Shown here: piece by piece, positions 1-8,077 of the stretch
How positions within the stretch are numbered: the stretch's first letter is position 1
Layout of the letters: the number at the start of each line of letters is the position of its first letter
Source of the DNA: Chloroflexota bacterium
GTDB taxonomy: Bacteria > Chloroflexota > Dormibacteria > Dormibacterales > Dormibacteraceae
NCBI GenBank assembly: GCA_005880175.1
Contig: VBJR01000211.1
Span: forward strand, 1-20,364
Length of the DNA: 20,364 bases
Direction: 5' to 3'
The notes under the pieces: model-generated
Told to the model about the DNA's origin: nothing
Seen by the model: only the letters and a program-made list of their open reading frames with translations
The model's database searches: none
Translations under genes and position numbers: made by a program

Positions 1-2
1 TG

Positions 3-452
3 CCCGGCGCCGCTCCCACCACCTCCGAGATCCACGCGCACAGCTGGGACCTGGTCAGCCTCGTTCTGTCCGGTGAGCTGTGGAACGAGCAGGTGGCCAT
101 CGTCGAGGGCGAGTCGTCGTATCGAGTGTTCGAGGTGCACAGCGACGACGAAGGCGGAGATGAGCTGCGGGCCACGCCTCGCCTCGTGGGGTACCGCGTG
201 CTGACGCGGGACCTGAGCCGGCAGGGCAGCACCTACGTGCTGGAAGCGGGTCGGTTTCACCAGACGGTCGCCTCGGAGGCCACCACGATCGCGGTCGGCA
301 TGTCGCACCGGGGAAGCCACGACCTGACGCTCGGCCCGGTACACTGCGGCACCCACGTCGTCCAGCGGAAATGCTGCGACGAGCAGGAGTCGGTCGCCGC
401 CGCGCGGATCGTCGCGGACCAGCTATCCATCTTGGAAGTCGAATGGACTTAG
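3..452 (+). CDS. cupin-like protein, 3' part only (5' end outside window)
   Basis: The reading frame is open from the first bases of the window, so the start lies upstream. The visible 149 residues begin with an HxH pair (codons at 33 and 39) in the context IHAHSWDLVSLVLSGEL, followed by Glu residues and by a later His in GRFHQT (codon at 258). An HxH, a short run ending in G-E-L, and a distal His is the usual metal-binding layout of small cupin enzymes, loosely like the cysteine-dioxygenase-type fold. The tail is Cys-containing (CGTH, KCC). The stop overlaps the start of the next gene by 10 bases, so the two are probably translationally coupled. The fold is inferred from the motif pattern; the substrate is unknown. 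It could be a non-catalytic cupin, and the missing N-terminus limits the call. Confidence 0.55.
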   Translation, partial: PGAAPTTSEIHAHSWDLVSLVLSGELWNEQVAIVEGESSYRVFEVHSDDEGGDELRATPRLVGYRVLTRDLSRQGSTYVLEAGRFHQTVASEATTIAVGMSHRGSHDLTLGPVHCGTHVVQRKCCDEQESVAAARIVADQLSILEVEWT

Positions 453-1285
453 ATCTCGCATGCAAGGTCGCGGTCGCGGCGGCCCGGGCCGCGGGCGCGC
501 TCATCCTCGACGGCGCCGCGGGCAAGGTCGAGGAGCTCGTCGTCTCGGCCAAGGGCACCGGCGGGGACGTGGTCACCAGCCTGGAGCCGTCGGCCGAGAG
601 CTGCATCGTCCACCACCTCCGCGGCCAGTTCCCGGCGCACTGCATCGCGACCGAGGAGTCGGGCCCGCTGGACGGCACCGACAAGCACCACACGTGGGTC
701 GTGGACCCGCTCGACGGGTCCAACAACGTCGCCATCGGCCTCCACGCCTTCGTCGTCGGGATCGCGCTGTGCGAGCACGAGCTGCCGGTCCTCGGGGTCG
801 TGCACGACCCGGTCGCCGGCGAGACCTGGACGGCCATCCGGGGCCGTGGGACGGCGATGCGGCCGGTCGCCCGCGACCTCGCGGACTGCGGTCCGGTGGT
901 CGCGTGGACGCAGGGCCACGGCGTGGCGCGCAACGACCCGACGGCGCGGTCTCTGCGGTTCGCGCTGGAGTCGCGGTCGCGGCGCGTGCTGCAGACGTGG
1001 GCCCCGCTGGTGTCGTGGGTGATGCTGGCGCGGGGCGCGATCGATGGCTTCGTCGGCTACTGCCCGGAGCCGTGGGAGATGCCCGCCGGCACCCTCCTGG
1101 CCCGGGAGGCGGGGGTGGCGATCGTCGGGCTGGACGGCTCGCGGTTCGACGATCGCCTGGAGGCGGTGCACGAACGCCGGTCGTTCGTGGCCGCGCGGCC
1201 GGAGATGATCGGCGACCTGCTCGACTGGGCGCGCGAGGGCGACGCGATCCGGAAGAAGGTCGCGACACTCCTGCCCGGCCGCTGA
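443..1285 (+). CDS. inositol monophosphatase family protein
   Basis: A 280-residue protein, close to the usual family length. It shows the Mg-dependent phosphatase signatures in order: TEESG (residues 70-74), WVVDPLDGSNN (85-95, with the family DPLDGS box), and WEMPAG (211-216) in place of the usual WDxAAG, a conservative Asp-to-Glu change at a metal or substrate position. The family hydrolyses small phosphate monoesters (inositol phosphates, 3'-phosphoadenosine 5'-phosphate, fructose-1,6-bisphosphate, histidinol phosphate); the sequence does not say which. I chose the ATG at 443 because it starts just before the family N-terminal helix and overlaps the upstream stop by 10 bases; an in-frame ATG at 371 would add 24 residues overlapping the cupin gene. 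It lies 44 bases before the STAND gene on the same strand, so cotranscription is likely. Confidence 0.85.
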   Translation: MDLDLACKVAVAAARAAGALILDGAAGKVEELVVSAKGTGGDVVTSLEPSAESCIVHHLRGQFPAHCIATEESGPLDGTDKHHTWVVDPLDGSNNVAIGLHAFVVGIALCEHELPVLGVVHDPVAGETWTAIRGRGTAMRPVARDLADCGPVVAWTQGHGVARNDPTARSLRFALESRSRRVLQTWAPLVSWVMLARGAIDGFVGYCPEPWEMPAGTLLAREAGVAIVGLDGSRFDDRLEAVHERRSFVAARPEMIGDLLDWAREGDAIRKKVATLLPGR

Positions 1286-1329
1286 CCAACTCGACAGGCT
1301 CCAGCAAGCGAAGGGAGAATACTGGCGGC

Positions 1330-4300
1330 ATGGCACGGGGGGATGGCTCGTCTCTCGATTTCTTCATCAGCTACACGCCCGCGGACCAGCGCTGGGCGAC
1401 GTGGATCGCCTGGCAGCTGGAGGACGCGGGCTACCGCACGCTGGTCCAGGCCTGGGACTTCGTGCCGGGGGTCCCGTTCGTGGACCAGATGGACCGCGGC
1501 CTGCGCGAGGCGCGGGTGGTGGTGGCAGTGCTGTCCGGGCGCTACCTGGAGGCCGAGTACTGCCGCATGGAGTGGCAGACGGCGCTGCGGACGCATCCCG
1601 GCAGGCTGGTCACGGTCCGCATCGAGGACTGCACGCTCGAGGGTGTCCTGGCGCAGATCACGTACGTCGATCTCGCCCGCTCGCGGACCGAGGACGAGGC
1701 CAGGACCGTCCTCCTCACCCAGCTCAGGAACACGCTGGACGGCCGCGGCAAGCCGGCTCGCGACCCGGGCTTCCCGCCCAACGGCGACGGGCCGCCCGCC
1801 GGCCCGCCCCCGCCGGCCGGGCCGCCGCGCCGGCGCACGCCGCCGATCCCGCCCGCGTACCCCCCGATCGCGGCGGAGCAGGCCTCTCGCCGCGACGCGG
1901 TCACGATCCTGCACGTGCCGGGCCCGCGCTTCGGCCGGACCGACGGGGCCGTCGGCCCGGCCGGGCTGCAGGAGCGGATCTGGGCCGACGTCACCGCCCT
2001 GGCCGACCGCGGCGCGCCGGCGCCCGACCTGGTCGTCGTCTCCGGCGACCTGACCGAGTCGGCCCGGCTGGGCGAGGTGGACCAGGCGCTGCGGTTCCTG
2101 GTCGGGCTGCGGGACGTGATCGGCGTCGAGCCGCGCCGCCTGATCGTGGTCCCGGGCCCGCACGACGTCTCCCGGGCCGCCTGCCGCGCCTACTTCTTCC
2201 AGTGCGAGGCAGAGGACCGCCAGCCGCAGCCGCCGTTCTACCCCAAGTTCCAGCACTACGCGAAGCTGTTCACCACGCTGTACCACGGCCTCGACGGCCC
2301 CGTCTTCGACAGCGGCCAGCCGTGGACCCTGTTCGACGTCCCCGAGCTGCGCGTCGTGGTGGCGGGCCTCAACTCGAGCATGGGCATCGACGACCGGCCC
2401 GAGGCGGACCACGGCCTGGTCACCGAGGCCCAGGCGACCTGGTTCGCCAACCGGCTCCGCCACTACGAGGACGCGGGCTGGCTGCGGATCGGGGTCGTCC
2501 GCCACGGCCCGCTCACCGGCGGCGGCCTGGCGGACGGCCGGGCGGACGTCCTGCGCGACGCGGGCACCCTCGACCGGCTGCTCGGCCGCCGCCTCAACCT
2601 CCTGGTGCACGGACCGGGGGCCGCCGGGGCGGGGATCGGCCGCCTGGGCTCGCACCTGCCGGTCCTCCCGGCGGCCGGCGACCGGCTGCACGAGCTCATC
2701 GAGGTGCGGGCCGACGGGGTGCGTCGGTGGCGGGCCGGGGCCGAGGACCTGGAGAGCGACGCCCGCCGCTGGCACGCGTGCGCGGCGACGTTCGCGCCGG
2801 CCGAACCGGGGACAGCCCGCGCGGAGCCGCCCGAGCCGCCGCCCGCGCTGGACCCGATGAGCCTGCTGCTGGAGCGCATCGCCGAGGTGTGCCGGGCCCG
2901 CGACGAGCTGGCCAAGGTGCGCCGCCTGGGCGAGTCGAACCAGCTCCTGGTCACCCGCCCCGGTCAGTACGTGGCCCAGCGGCGGATCGGCGCGATCATC
3001 GGCAGGCCGGCGCGGGACGACCTGCAGGCCTTCCTCGCCGGCGACCCCGAGCCCGGCTCCGAGGTGGTCTACCAGAGCCAGACGGCGGCCCCGCGGGAGC
3101 TGCGCGAGGAGGCCCGGCTGCGCGGCGTCCGGCTCTGCAGCTTCACGGAGTTCCAGGGCCTGCTCGACCTCGCCGACTACGTGACGAAGCAGACCAGCCG
3201 GCTGCGGTCGGACCGGCTGTACTCACCGGGCCTGTACGTCCCGCAGCGGTTCCGCGAGCTCGACCGGCCCGGCCAGCCCGTCCGCGACGACCTGGCGGCC
3301 GAGCTGATGCGGCTGGTCGCGGCGGACCAGGGCAGCTTCGTCCTGCTGCTCGGCGACTTCGGCCGGGGCAAGACGTTCGTGCTCCACGAGATCGCGCGCC
3401 GGATCGCGGAGCAGCTGCCCCACCTGGTCCCGATCCTGATCGAGCTGCGCGCCCTCGACAAGGCGCACTCCGTCGAGGGCCTCGTCGCGGCCCACCTGGC
3501 CAACCAGGGCGAGGAGACGATCGACCTGCGTGCGTTCCGCTACATGCTCCAGCAGGGCCGCGTCGTGCTCCTGTACGACGGCTTCGACGAGCTGGTGACC
3601 CGCGTCACGTACGACCGGGCGACCGAGCACCTGCACACGCTGCTGGGCGCGGCGGCTGGCGACGCCAAGGTCATCGTGAGCAGCCGGACGCAGTACTTCC
3701 AGTCCAACGCCCAGGTGCTGTCGGCGCTCGGCGAGCGGGTCGAGCACCTGCCCCAGCGCCGGATCCTGTCCGTCGAGGACTTCACCCACGCCCAGATCCG
3801 GTCCTTCCTGGTCAACCGGTACAGCTCGAGCGACGCCGCCGACCGCCGACTCGGCCTCATCAGCGGGATCCAGGACCTCCTCGGCCTGTCCCAGAACCCC
3901 CGGATGCTCAGCTTCATCGCCGACCTGGACGAGCGCCGGCTGCTCGGCGTGGCCCGGGCGGGCAGCCCGGTCAGCGCGGCGGCCCTCTACCAGGAGATCC
4001 TGAGCAACTGGCTGACCCACGAGGCGACCCGCGCTCACGGCGAGCGCGGCGCCCTGGCCGGCCTGCCGGTGGACGCGCTGTGGCGGGCGGTCAGCGTGCT
4101 GGCGCAGCGCCTGTGGGCGGCCGGCGAGCCGGTGCTCCGGATCGAGGACCTGTCCGAGGTCGCCGGCACGCTGGCCGGCCTGAGCGAGGTCCCGCTGTCG
4201 CCGGAGCAGACCATCCACGCCATGGGCGCCGGCTCGCTGCTGGTCCGCACCGCGGAGGGGGCGTTCGGCTTCATCCACGACTCGGTGGCCGAGTGGCTGG

Positions 4301-6990
4301 TCGCGGCCGAGATCGCCCGCGAGCTGACCCGGGCGCCCCGGGAGAACCCGGCCCTGCTGGTCCAGCGGTCGCTCTCACAGCTGACGGTCGAGTTCCTCTG
4401 CGACCTGGCCGGCACCCGCGTCTGCGAGGAGTGGACGAGCCACGTGCTGGCGTCGCACCGGCCGAGCGAGATCGTGTGGACGAACGCGATGCTCATCACC
4501 GGCCGGCTGCGGACGTCGCCCACCGCCGACCTGCGGGGAGCCGGGCTCCAGGGCTGGGACCTCTCGGGCCGGAACTTCCAGGGCGTGGACTTCACGGGCG
4601 CGGACCTGTCGGAGACCCGCCTGGTGGGCACCAACCTGGCGGGGGCGGTCCTGCGCGACGCCCGCCTGGTCGGCGCCCGGCTGGACGACGCGACGCTGAC
4701 CGGCGCCGACCTGACGAACGCGGACCTCAGCCGGGCGCGCCTCGGCCGCGCGGACCTGACGGATGCCACGCTGACCGGCAGCCGGTGGCGGCTCGCCTCC
4801 CTGATCCACGTCGCGGGGCTGCCCAGCGACGCCGCCGAGCTGCGGGGGGCGGCGATCGTCCCCGACCAGGAGGTGGTGACGGTCTTCGCGCCGGCCGAGA
4901 TCAGCGTCCGGCACGGCTTCCACCCCGGCCTGGGCCGCCTGCCCCAGTCGATCGCGTACAGCCGCGACGGCGGGACGCTCGCCATCGGCAGCGACGACGG
5001 CGGGGTGCTGGTGTGCGAGACCGCTGACGGGCGGCCGGTCCGCAACCTGCAGGGCCATCGCGGCCGCGTCTTCGCGGTCACGTACGGGCCCGACGACCGC
5101 CTGCTGGTCACCGGGGCGTCAGACGGCGACGTCCGCATCTGGGACGCGGCCTCCGGGCGCTGCCTGCACGTGCTCGAGGGCCACGAGGAGTGGGCCTGGC
5201 CGGTCGTGATCGACCCGACGGGCGAGGTGGTGGCGAGCGGCGACCGGACCGGCCTCCTGCGCCTCTGGTCCACGCGGACCGGCGAGCTGCTGATGGCCCT
5301 GCCGCGCGAGCAGGACATCGTCTACACGGCGGCGTTCCACCCGAGGGGGAGGCTCCTCGCCGCCGGGTACCACGACGGCGTCGTCCGCATGTGGGACACG
5401 ACTACCGGCAAGAGCGTGGGCGTGCTGCAGGGCGAGACGCGGTCCGTGTTCCGGGTCGCGTTCGACCCCACCGGCGCCATCCTGGCCGTGGCCGAGGCGG
5501 AGGGCTCGCTGCAGCTGTGGGACACCCACCTGGAGCGGCAGCTCGGCCGGCTCGTCGGCCACGCCGGCGGCGTGTACACGGTCGCCTTCCACCCCCAGGC
5601 GCCCGTGCTGGCCAGCGGCGACACCCTCGGGGCCGTGCGGCTGTGGGATGTCACCACGGGGGCGTGTACGGCCGAGCTCTCCGGCCACGAGCAGCCGGTG
5701 TACTGGGTCGCGTTCAGCCCGGTCGGCGACGTGCTGGCGTCCGGGGACGGCGCGGGCGTGGTCCGGCTGTGGGACGCCAGCACGGGCGAGCTGCGGCACG
5801 ACCTGAGCGGGCACTCCGGCTCGGTCTGGCCGTTCGCGTTCCGCCGCGACGGCGCCCAGCTCGCGATCAGCGACGACCAGTACACCGTCCGGCTCTGGGA
5901 CCCCGCGACGGGGCGGACGCAGCACCGGCTGGCCGGCCACGGCCGGCAGGTGACGTCGGTGTCGTTCAGCGCCGACGGGGCGTCGCTGGCCACGAGCGGC
6001 AACGACGGGGTGGTCCGGCTGTGGAACCCGCGGACCGGCCAGCTCCAGCAGACGCTGTTCGGCACGGAGGACCGGCTGGTCACGCTCCTGGCGGCGGCGT
6101 TCGATCCCGGCGGCCGGCTGCTGGCCACCGTCAGCAACGACGGCCGGGTCAACCTGCGCAACCTGGAGACCGGCCAGCAGCGGCACCTCAACGTCGAGTC
6201 GCCCTCGGTCTGGGCGCTGGCGTTCAACTCGTCGGGCGACTCCCTCGCCACGGCCAACGACGACGACACCGTCCGCCTCTGGTGGCGCCACAACGGCCGC
6301 CTCATGCACACGCTGGGCGACCACGGCGAGCGGGTGCGGTCGATCGCGTTCCACCCGACGGAGCCCGTCGTCGCCACGGGCTGCGGCGACCGGAAGGTCC
6401 GGCTCTGGTCGACGGAGACGGGCAGCATGCTGGCGACGCTGACGGGGCACACGGACCGGGTGTACGCCGTGACCTACTCGCACGATGGCTCGCTGCTGGC
6501 GTCGGCGTCGTGGGACGGGTCGGTGCGGGTCTGGTCGGCGGGCGGCGAGCTGCTGCGCGTGCTGCCGGGGCACTCCGGCCGCCTCTACGCGGCGGCCTTC
6601 GCCGCCTCGGGCACCCTGCTCGCGAGCGCGGGGGACGACCTGGTGATCCGGCTGTGGGACGCCGCGACCGGCGAGCACCTGCACACGCTGGTCGGGCACA
6701 GCCGCCGCGTCTGGTCGCTGGCGTTCTCGCCGAACGGCTCGATGCTGGCCAGCGCGGGCGACGACGGCACGGCCCGCGTGTGGTCGCTGGACGAGTCGCC
6801 CGACCTGCGGCTGACGCTGATCGGCCGCCAGAACGGGTGGGCGGCCATCGCGCTGGACGGCCGGTACAAGGTCTCGGGCGACGTGGGCGGGCAGTTCTGG
6901 CACGCGATCGGGATGTGCCGCTTCGATCCCGGGGAGCTGGACGACTACCTGGAGTCGGTCCGCCACCTGCCCGCCGACGCGGAGTTCTGA
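1330..6990 (+). CDS. giant STAND protein: TIR - phosphoesterase-like - NACHT - pentapeptide - WD40
   Basis: 1886 residues. TIR domain at 9-138 (FFISY opening; E81 in YCRMEW is the likely NADase glutamate). Pro-rich linker at 149-180. Metallophosphoesterase-like domain at about 190-470 with degraded metal motifs. A region at about 500-615 ends in a pattern like Mrr-type endonuclease folds. NACHT ATPase has Walker A GDFGRGKT (675-682), Walker B VVLLYDGFDEL (745-755) and a KVIVSSRTQYF strand (780-790). A helical arm includes FIHDSVAEWL (981-990). Pentapeptide repeats (A[D/N]LxG-like) occupy 1066-1153 and 15 WD40 repeats about 1205-1825. A conserved tail (GRYKVSGD, GGQFWHAIG, RFDPGELD) fills 1837-1886. 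STAND proteins of this type sense a ligand with the repeats, oligomerise by the NACHT and activate the effector; TIR effectors deplete NAD or make signal nucleotides. The start is preceded by AAGGGAG at 1311-1317. The open frame extends upstream to 460, but that part is antisense-like low-complexity Arg/Gly/Pro. Confidence 0.92.
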   Translation: MARGDGSSLDFFISYTPADQRWATWIAWQLEDAGYRTLVQAWDFVPGVPFVDQMDRGLREARVVVAVLSGRYLEAEYCRMEWQTALRTHPGRLVTVRIEDCTLEGVLAQITYVDLARSRTEDEARTVLLTQLRNTLDGRGKPARDPGFPPNGDGPPAGPPPPAGPPRRRTPPIPPAYPPIAAEQASRRDAVTILHVPGPRFGRTDGAVGPAGLQERIWADVTALADRGAPAPDLVVVSGDLTESARLGEVDQALRFLVGLRDVIGVEPRRLIVVPGPHDVSRAACRAYFFQCEAEDRQPQPPFYPKFQHYAKLFTTLYHGLDGPVFDSGQPWTLFDVPELRVVVAGLNSSMGIDDRPEADHGLVTEAQATWFANRLRHYEDAGWLRIGVVRHGPLTGGGLADGRADVLRDAGTLDRLLGRRLNLLVHGPGAAGAGIGRLGSHLPVLPAAGDRLHELIEVRADGVRRWRAGAEDLESDARRWHACAATFAPAEPGTARAEPPEPPPALDPMSLLLERIAEVCRARDELAKVRRLGESNQLLVTRPGQYVAQRRIGAIIGRPARDDLQAFLAGDPEPGSEVVYQSQTAAPRELREEARLRGVRLCSFTEFQGLLDLADYVTKQTSRLRSDRLYSPGLYVPQRFRELDRPGQPVRDDLAAELMRLVAADQGSFVLLLGDFGRGKTFVLHEIARRIAEQLPHLVPILIELRALDKAHSVEGLVAAHLANQGEETIDLRAFRYMLQQGRVVLLYDGFDELVTRVTYDRATEHLHTLLGAAAGDAKVIVSSRTQYFQSNAQVLSALGERVEHLPQRRILSVEDFTHAQIRSFLVNRYSSSDAADRRLGLISGIQDLLGLSQNPRMLSFIADLDERRLLGVARAGSPVSAAALYQEILSNWLTHEATRAHGERGALAGLPVDALWRAVSVLAQRLWAAGEPVLRIEDLSEVAGTLAGLSEVPLSPEQTIHAMGAGSLLVRTAEGAFGFIHDSVAEWLVAAEIARELTRAPRENPALLVQRSLSQLTVEFLCDLAGTRVCEEWTSHVLASHRPSEIVWTNAMLITGRLRTSPTADLRGAGLQGWDLSGRNFQGVDFTGADLSETRLVGTNLAGAVLRDARLVGARLDDATLTGADLTNADLSRARLGRADLTDATLTGSRWRLASLIHVAGLPSDAAELRGAAIVPDQEVVTVFAPAEISVRHGFHPGLGRLPQSIAYSRDGGTLAIGSDDGGVLVCETADGRPVRNLQGHRGRVFAVTYGPDDRLLVTGASDGDVRIWDAASGRCLHVLEGHEEWAWPVVIDPTGEVVASGDRTGLLRLWSTRTGELLMALPREQDIVYTAAFHPRGRLLAAGYHDGVVRMWDTTTGKSVGVLQGETRSVFRVAFDPTGAILAVAEAEGSLQLWDTHLERQLGRLVGHAGGVYTVAFHPQAPVLASGDTLGAVRLWDVTTGACTAELSGHEQPVYWVAFSPVGDVLASGDGAGVVRLWDASTGELRHDLSGHSGSVWPFAFRRDGAQLAISDDQYTVRLWDPATGRTQHRLAGHGRQVTSVSFSADGASLATSGNDGVVRLWNPRTGQLQQTLFGTEDRLVTLLAAAFDPGGRLLATVSNDGRVNLRNLETGQQRHLNVESPSVWALAFNSSGDSLATANDDDTVRLWWRHNGRLMHTLGDHGERVRSIAFHPTEPVVATGCGDRKVRLWSTETGSMLATLTGHTDRVYAVTYSHDGSLLASASWDGSVRVWSAGGELLRVLPGHSGRLYAAAFAASGTLLASAGDDLVIRLWDAATGEHLHTLVGHSRRVWSLAFSPNGSMLASAGDDGTARVWSLDESPDLRLTLIGRQNGWAAIALDGRYKVSGDVGGQFWHAIGMCRFDPGELDDYLESVRHLPADAEF
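4525..4788 (+). repeat. pentapeptide repeat block within the STAND gene
   Basis: About 17 consecutive five-residue units of A(D/N)LxG-like form (residues 1066-1153 of the STAND protein), for example GADLSETRLVGTNLAG. They should fold as a short quadrilateral beta-helix between the NACHT arm and the WD40 part. Confidence 0.85.
4951..6800 (+). repeat. fifteen WD40 repeats within the STAND gene
   Basis: Fifteen units of about 42 codons, each with the pattern V-x-x-(V/L)-(A/S)-F-x-P-x-G-x-x-L-A-S, (V/L)RLW and a GH near the end. Units 4, 10 and 11 have weakened GH or RLW positions. Fifteen blades fit two seven-bladed propellers plus one extra blade. Confidence 0.9.
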
Positions 6991-7020
6991 GCCGGGGGAC
7001 CGCGAGGGGGGCCGGACCTC

Positions 7021-7026
7021 TACGCT
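7021..7026 (+). promoter_or_regulatory. -10 element (TACGCT), candidate leaderless promoter
   Basis: TACGCT ends seven bases before the GTG start at 7033, the expected distance from a -10 hexamer to a transcription start at the first base of the start codon. No ribosome binding site is visible. No convincing -35 was found. Confidence 0.35.
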
Positions 7027-7032
7027 GGGGAT

Positions 7033-7839
7033 GTGATCGTCCGGGAGGAAGGAGACGAGCTGGTCCTGGTCCGGCAGACGGACCACGCGCTGCTGTCCGG
7101 CTGGCTGGCCGCCGCGTGGCAGGCGCCGCCGTGGCAGGCGCCGCGGCCGTACGACTCGTGCGTGGCCGCCGCCCGCCTGCACGACCTGCCCTGGGCCGCG
7201 TTCGACGAGACGCTGCCCTGTCGCCCCGACGGCCGCCCGTTCTCATTCCACGAGGTGGCCCGCGCGACCACGACGCGCCTGTACGTGATCGGGCTGGACG
7301 CGCTGGAGGCGATCGACCCGTACGCCAGCCTCCTCGCGTCCCTGCACTTCTCGGGCTTCTTCACGAACCACTGGGGCTGGCGCGCGGACTTCCAGCCGCC
7401 CCCGCTGGGGGGCGAGGAGGGGGAGGCGGTCGGCGCGTTCGTCGAGCACGAGGTGCGCCGCCAGCGCCAGCTGCGCGACCGGCTCGGGGTGGACGCGGTC
7501 GACGACCGCGAGCTGAGGTGCGGCTACCTCTGGCTCCAGCTCTGGGACCGGATCTCGCTGGACATCTGCCGCTACGGCTTCACCGGCTGGTCCGGCGAGT
7601 ACCCGCCCATGCCGCCGAACCTGGAGCTGGACGCGGCGGCCGTGCGGCTGCGCGTGGCGCTGGAGCCGGGTGGGATCTGCCGGCTGGACCCCTACCCGTT
7701 GCTGGAGCGGCCGTTCCGGGCCCGCGTGCCGGCGGTCCGAATCCCGCTGCCGGCGCTGGGCGACCCCGGGGAGCTGCGCCGGGCGTGGCGGGCCGGCGGC
7801 GGCTCGACCACCATCGACGTCACGTTCCTGCCCCGGTAG
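7033..7839 (+). CDS. DUF3891 family protein
   Basis: 268 residues matching DUF3891 by its opening (MIVR...LVLVRQTDHALLSGWLA) and by the later RLHDLPW and LASLHFSGFF segments. The spaced His/Asp residues (H18, H50-D51, and the His of SLHFSG) look like an all-helical HD-type metal site; that is inference, since the family function is not established. The start is a GTG. An out-of-frame ATG lies two bases earlier. There is no clear ribosome site, but TACGCT at 7021-7026 would place the transcription start at the GTG itself, so the message may be leaderless. The gene follows the STAND gene by 42 bases on the same strand and could be cotranscribed with it or expressed separately. Confidence 0.8.
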   Translation: MIVREEGDELVLVRQTDHALLSGWLAAAWQAPPWQAPRPYDSCVAAARLHDLPWAAFDETLPCRPDGRPFSFHEVARATTTRLYVIGLDALEAIDPYASLLASLHFSGFFTNHWGWRADFQPPPLGGEEGEAVGAFVEHEVRRQRQLRDRLGVDAVDDRELRCGYLWLQLWDRISLDICRYGFTGWSGEYPPMPPNLELDAAAVRLRVALEPGGICRLDPYPLLERPFRARVPAVRIPLPALGDPGELRRAWRAGGGSTTIDVTFLPR

Positions 7840-7851
7840 CGGGAAGGCTCC

Positions 7852-7857
7852 CATAAT
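7852..7857 (+). promoter_or_regulatory. -10 element (CATAAT) before the small membrane protein
   Basis: CATAAT stands out in the GC-rich surroundings and ends ten bases before the ATG at 7867, predicting transcription from about 7864 and a leader of only a few bases. GAGAG at 7859-7863 could act as a weak ribosome site if transcription starts earlier. No -35 was identified. Confidence 0.45.
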
Positions 7858-7866
7858 GAGAGAACG

Positions 7867-8073
7867 ATGGGCTTGACCAGAACGTTGATGGTGGCGGGAG
7901 CTGGCGCCGCCCTCGCGTACTTCCTCGACCCGGTCAGCGGGAAGGAACGGCGCGAGAAGCTCCGCGACTACTGGAACGAGCGGGTGCAGGGCGCCAGGCC
8001 GCTGGAGGTCGACGAGCCCAGCCCGACGGTGGTCGTCGAGACCCAGGCGACCCGCCCGGCCAGCGCGAAGTAG
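7867..8073 (+). CDS. small membrane-anchored protein, YtxH-like N-terminus
   Basis: 68 residues. A short hydrophobic segment (about residues 5-20, LMVAGAGAALAYFLDP) is followed by the frequent pattern DPVSGKERREKLRDYW and then a charged, Pro/Thr-rich tail. The G-x-A-x-A-Y-(F/L)-x-DP-x-x-G-x-x-R-R pattern occurs in many small bacterial proteins with one membrane or membrane-associated helix and a cytoplasmic coiled tail; their role is not known. It is the last + gene before a convergent methyltransferase and has its own -10 element at 7852. Real-gene status is supported by the recognisable pattern, the promoter and the terminator hairpin five bases after its stop codon. Confidence 0.65.
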   Translation: MGLTRTLMVAGAGAALAYFLDPVSGKERREKLRDYWNERVQGARPLEVDEPSPTVVVETQATRPASAK

Positions 8074-8077
8074 CGAC

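Noticed and set aside
460..1329. Upstream extension of the STAND reading frame into the IMPase gene
   Set aside because: The extension is Arg/Gly/Pro-rich out-of-frame translation of the recognisable IMPase gene; TIR similarity begins right after the ATG at 1330, which has a ribosome site.
3223..4278. Minus-strand open frame opposite the NACHT region
   Set aside because: No recognisable motif; the plus strand has clear Walker motifs.
4951..6800. Possible CRISPR or DNA-level repeat array
   Set aside because: The periodicity is the ~126-base WD40 codon repeat with diverged DNA; there are no identical repeats with unique spacers.
5119..7182. Long minus-strand open frame opposite the WD40 region
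   Set aside because: Composition is Arg/Pro/Val-rich with no domain, and it mirrors the WD40 repeats; a shadow of GC-rich coding DNA.
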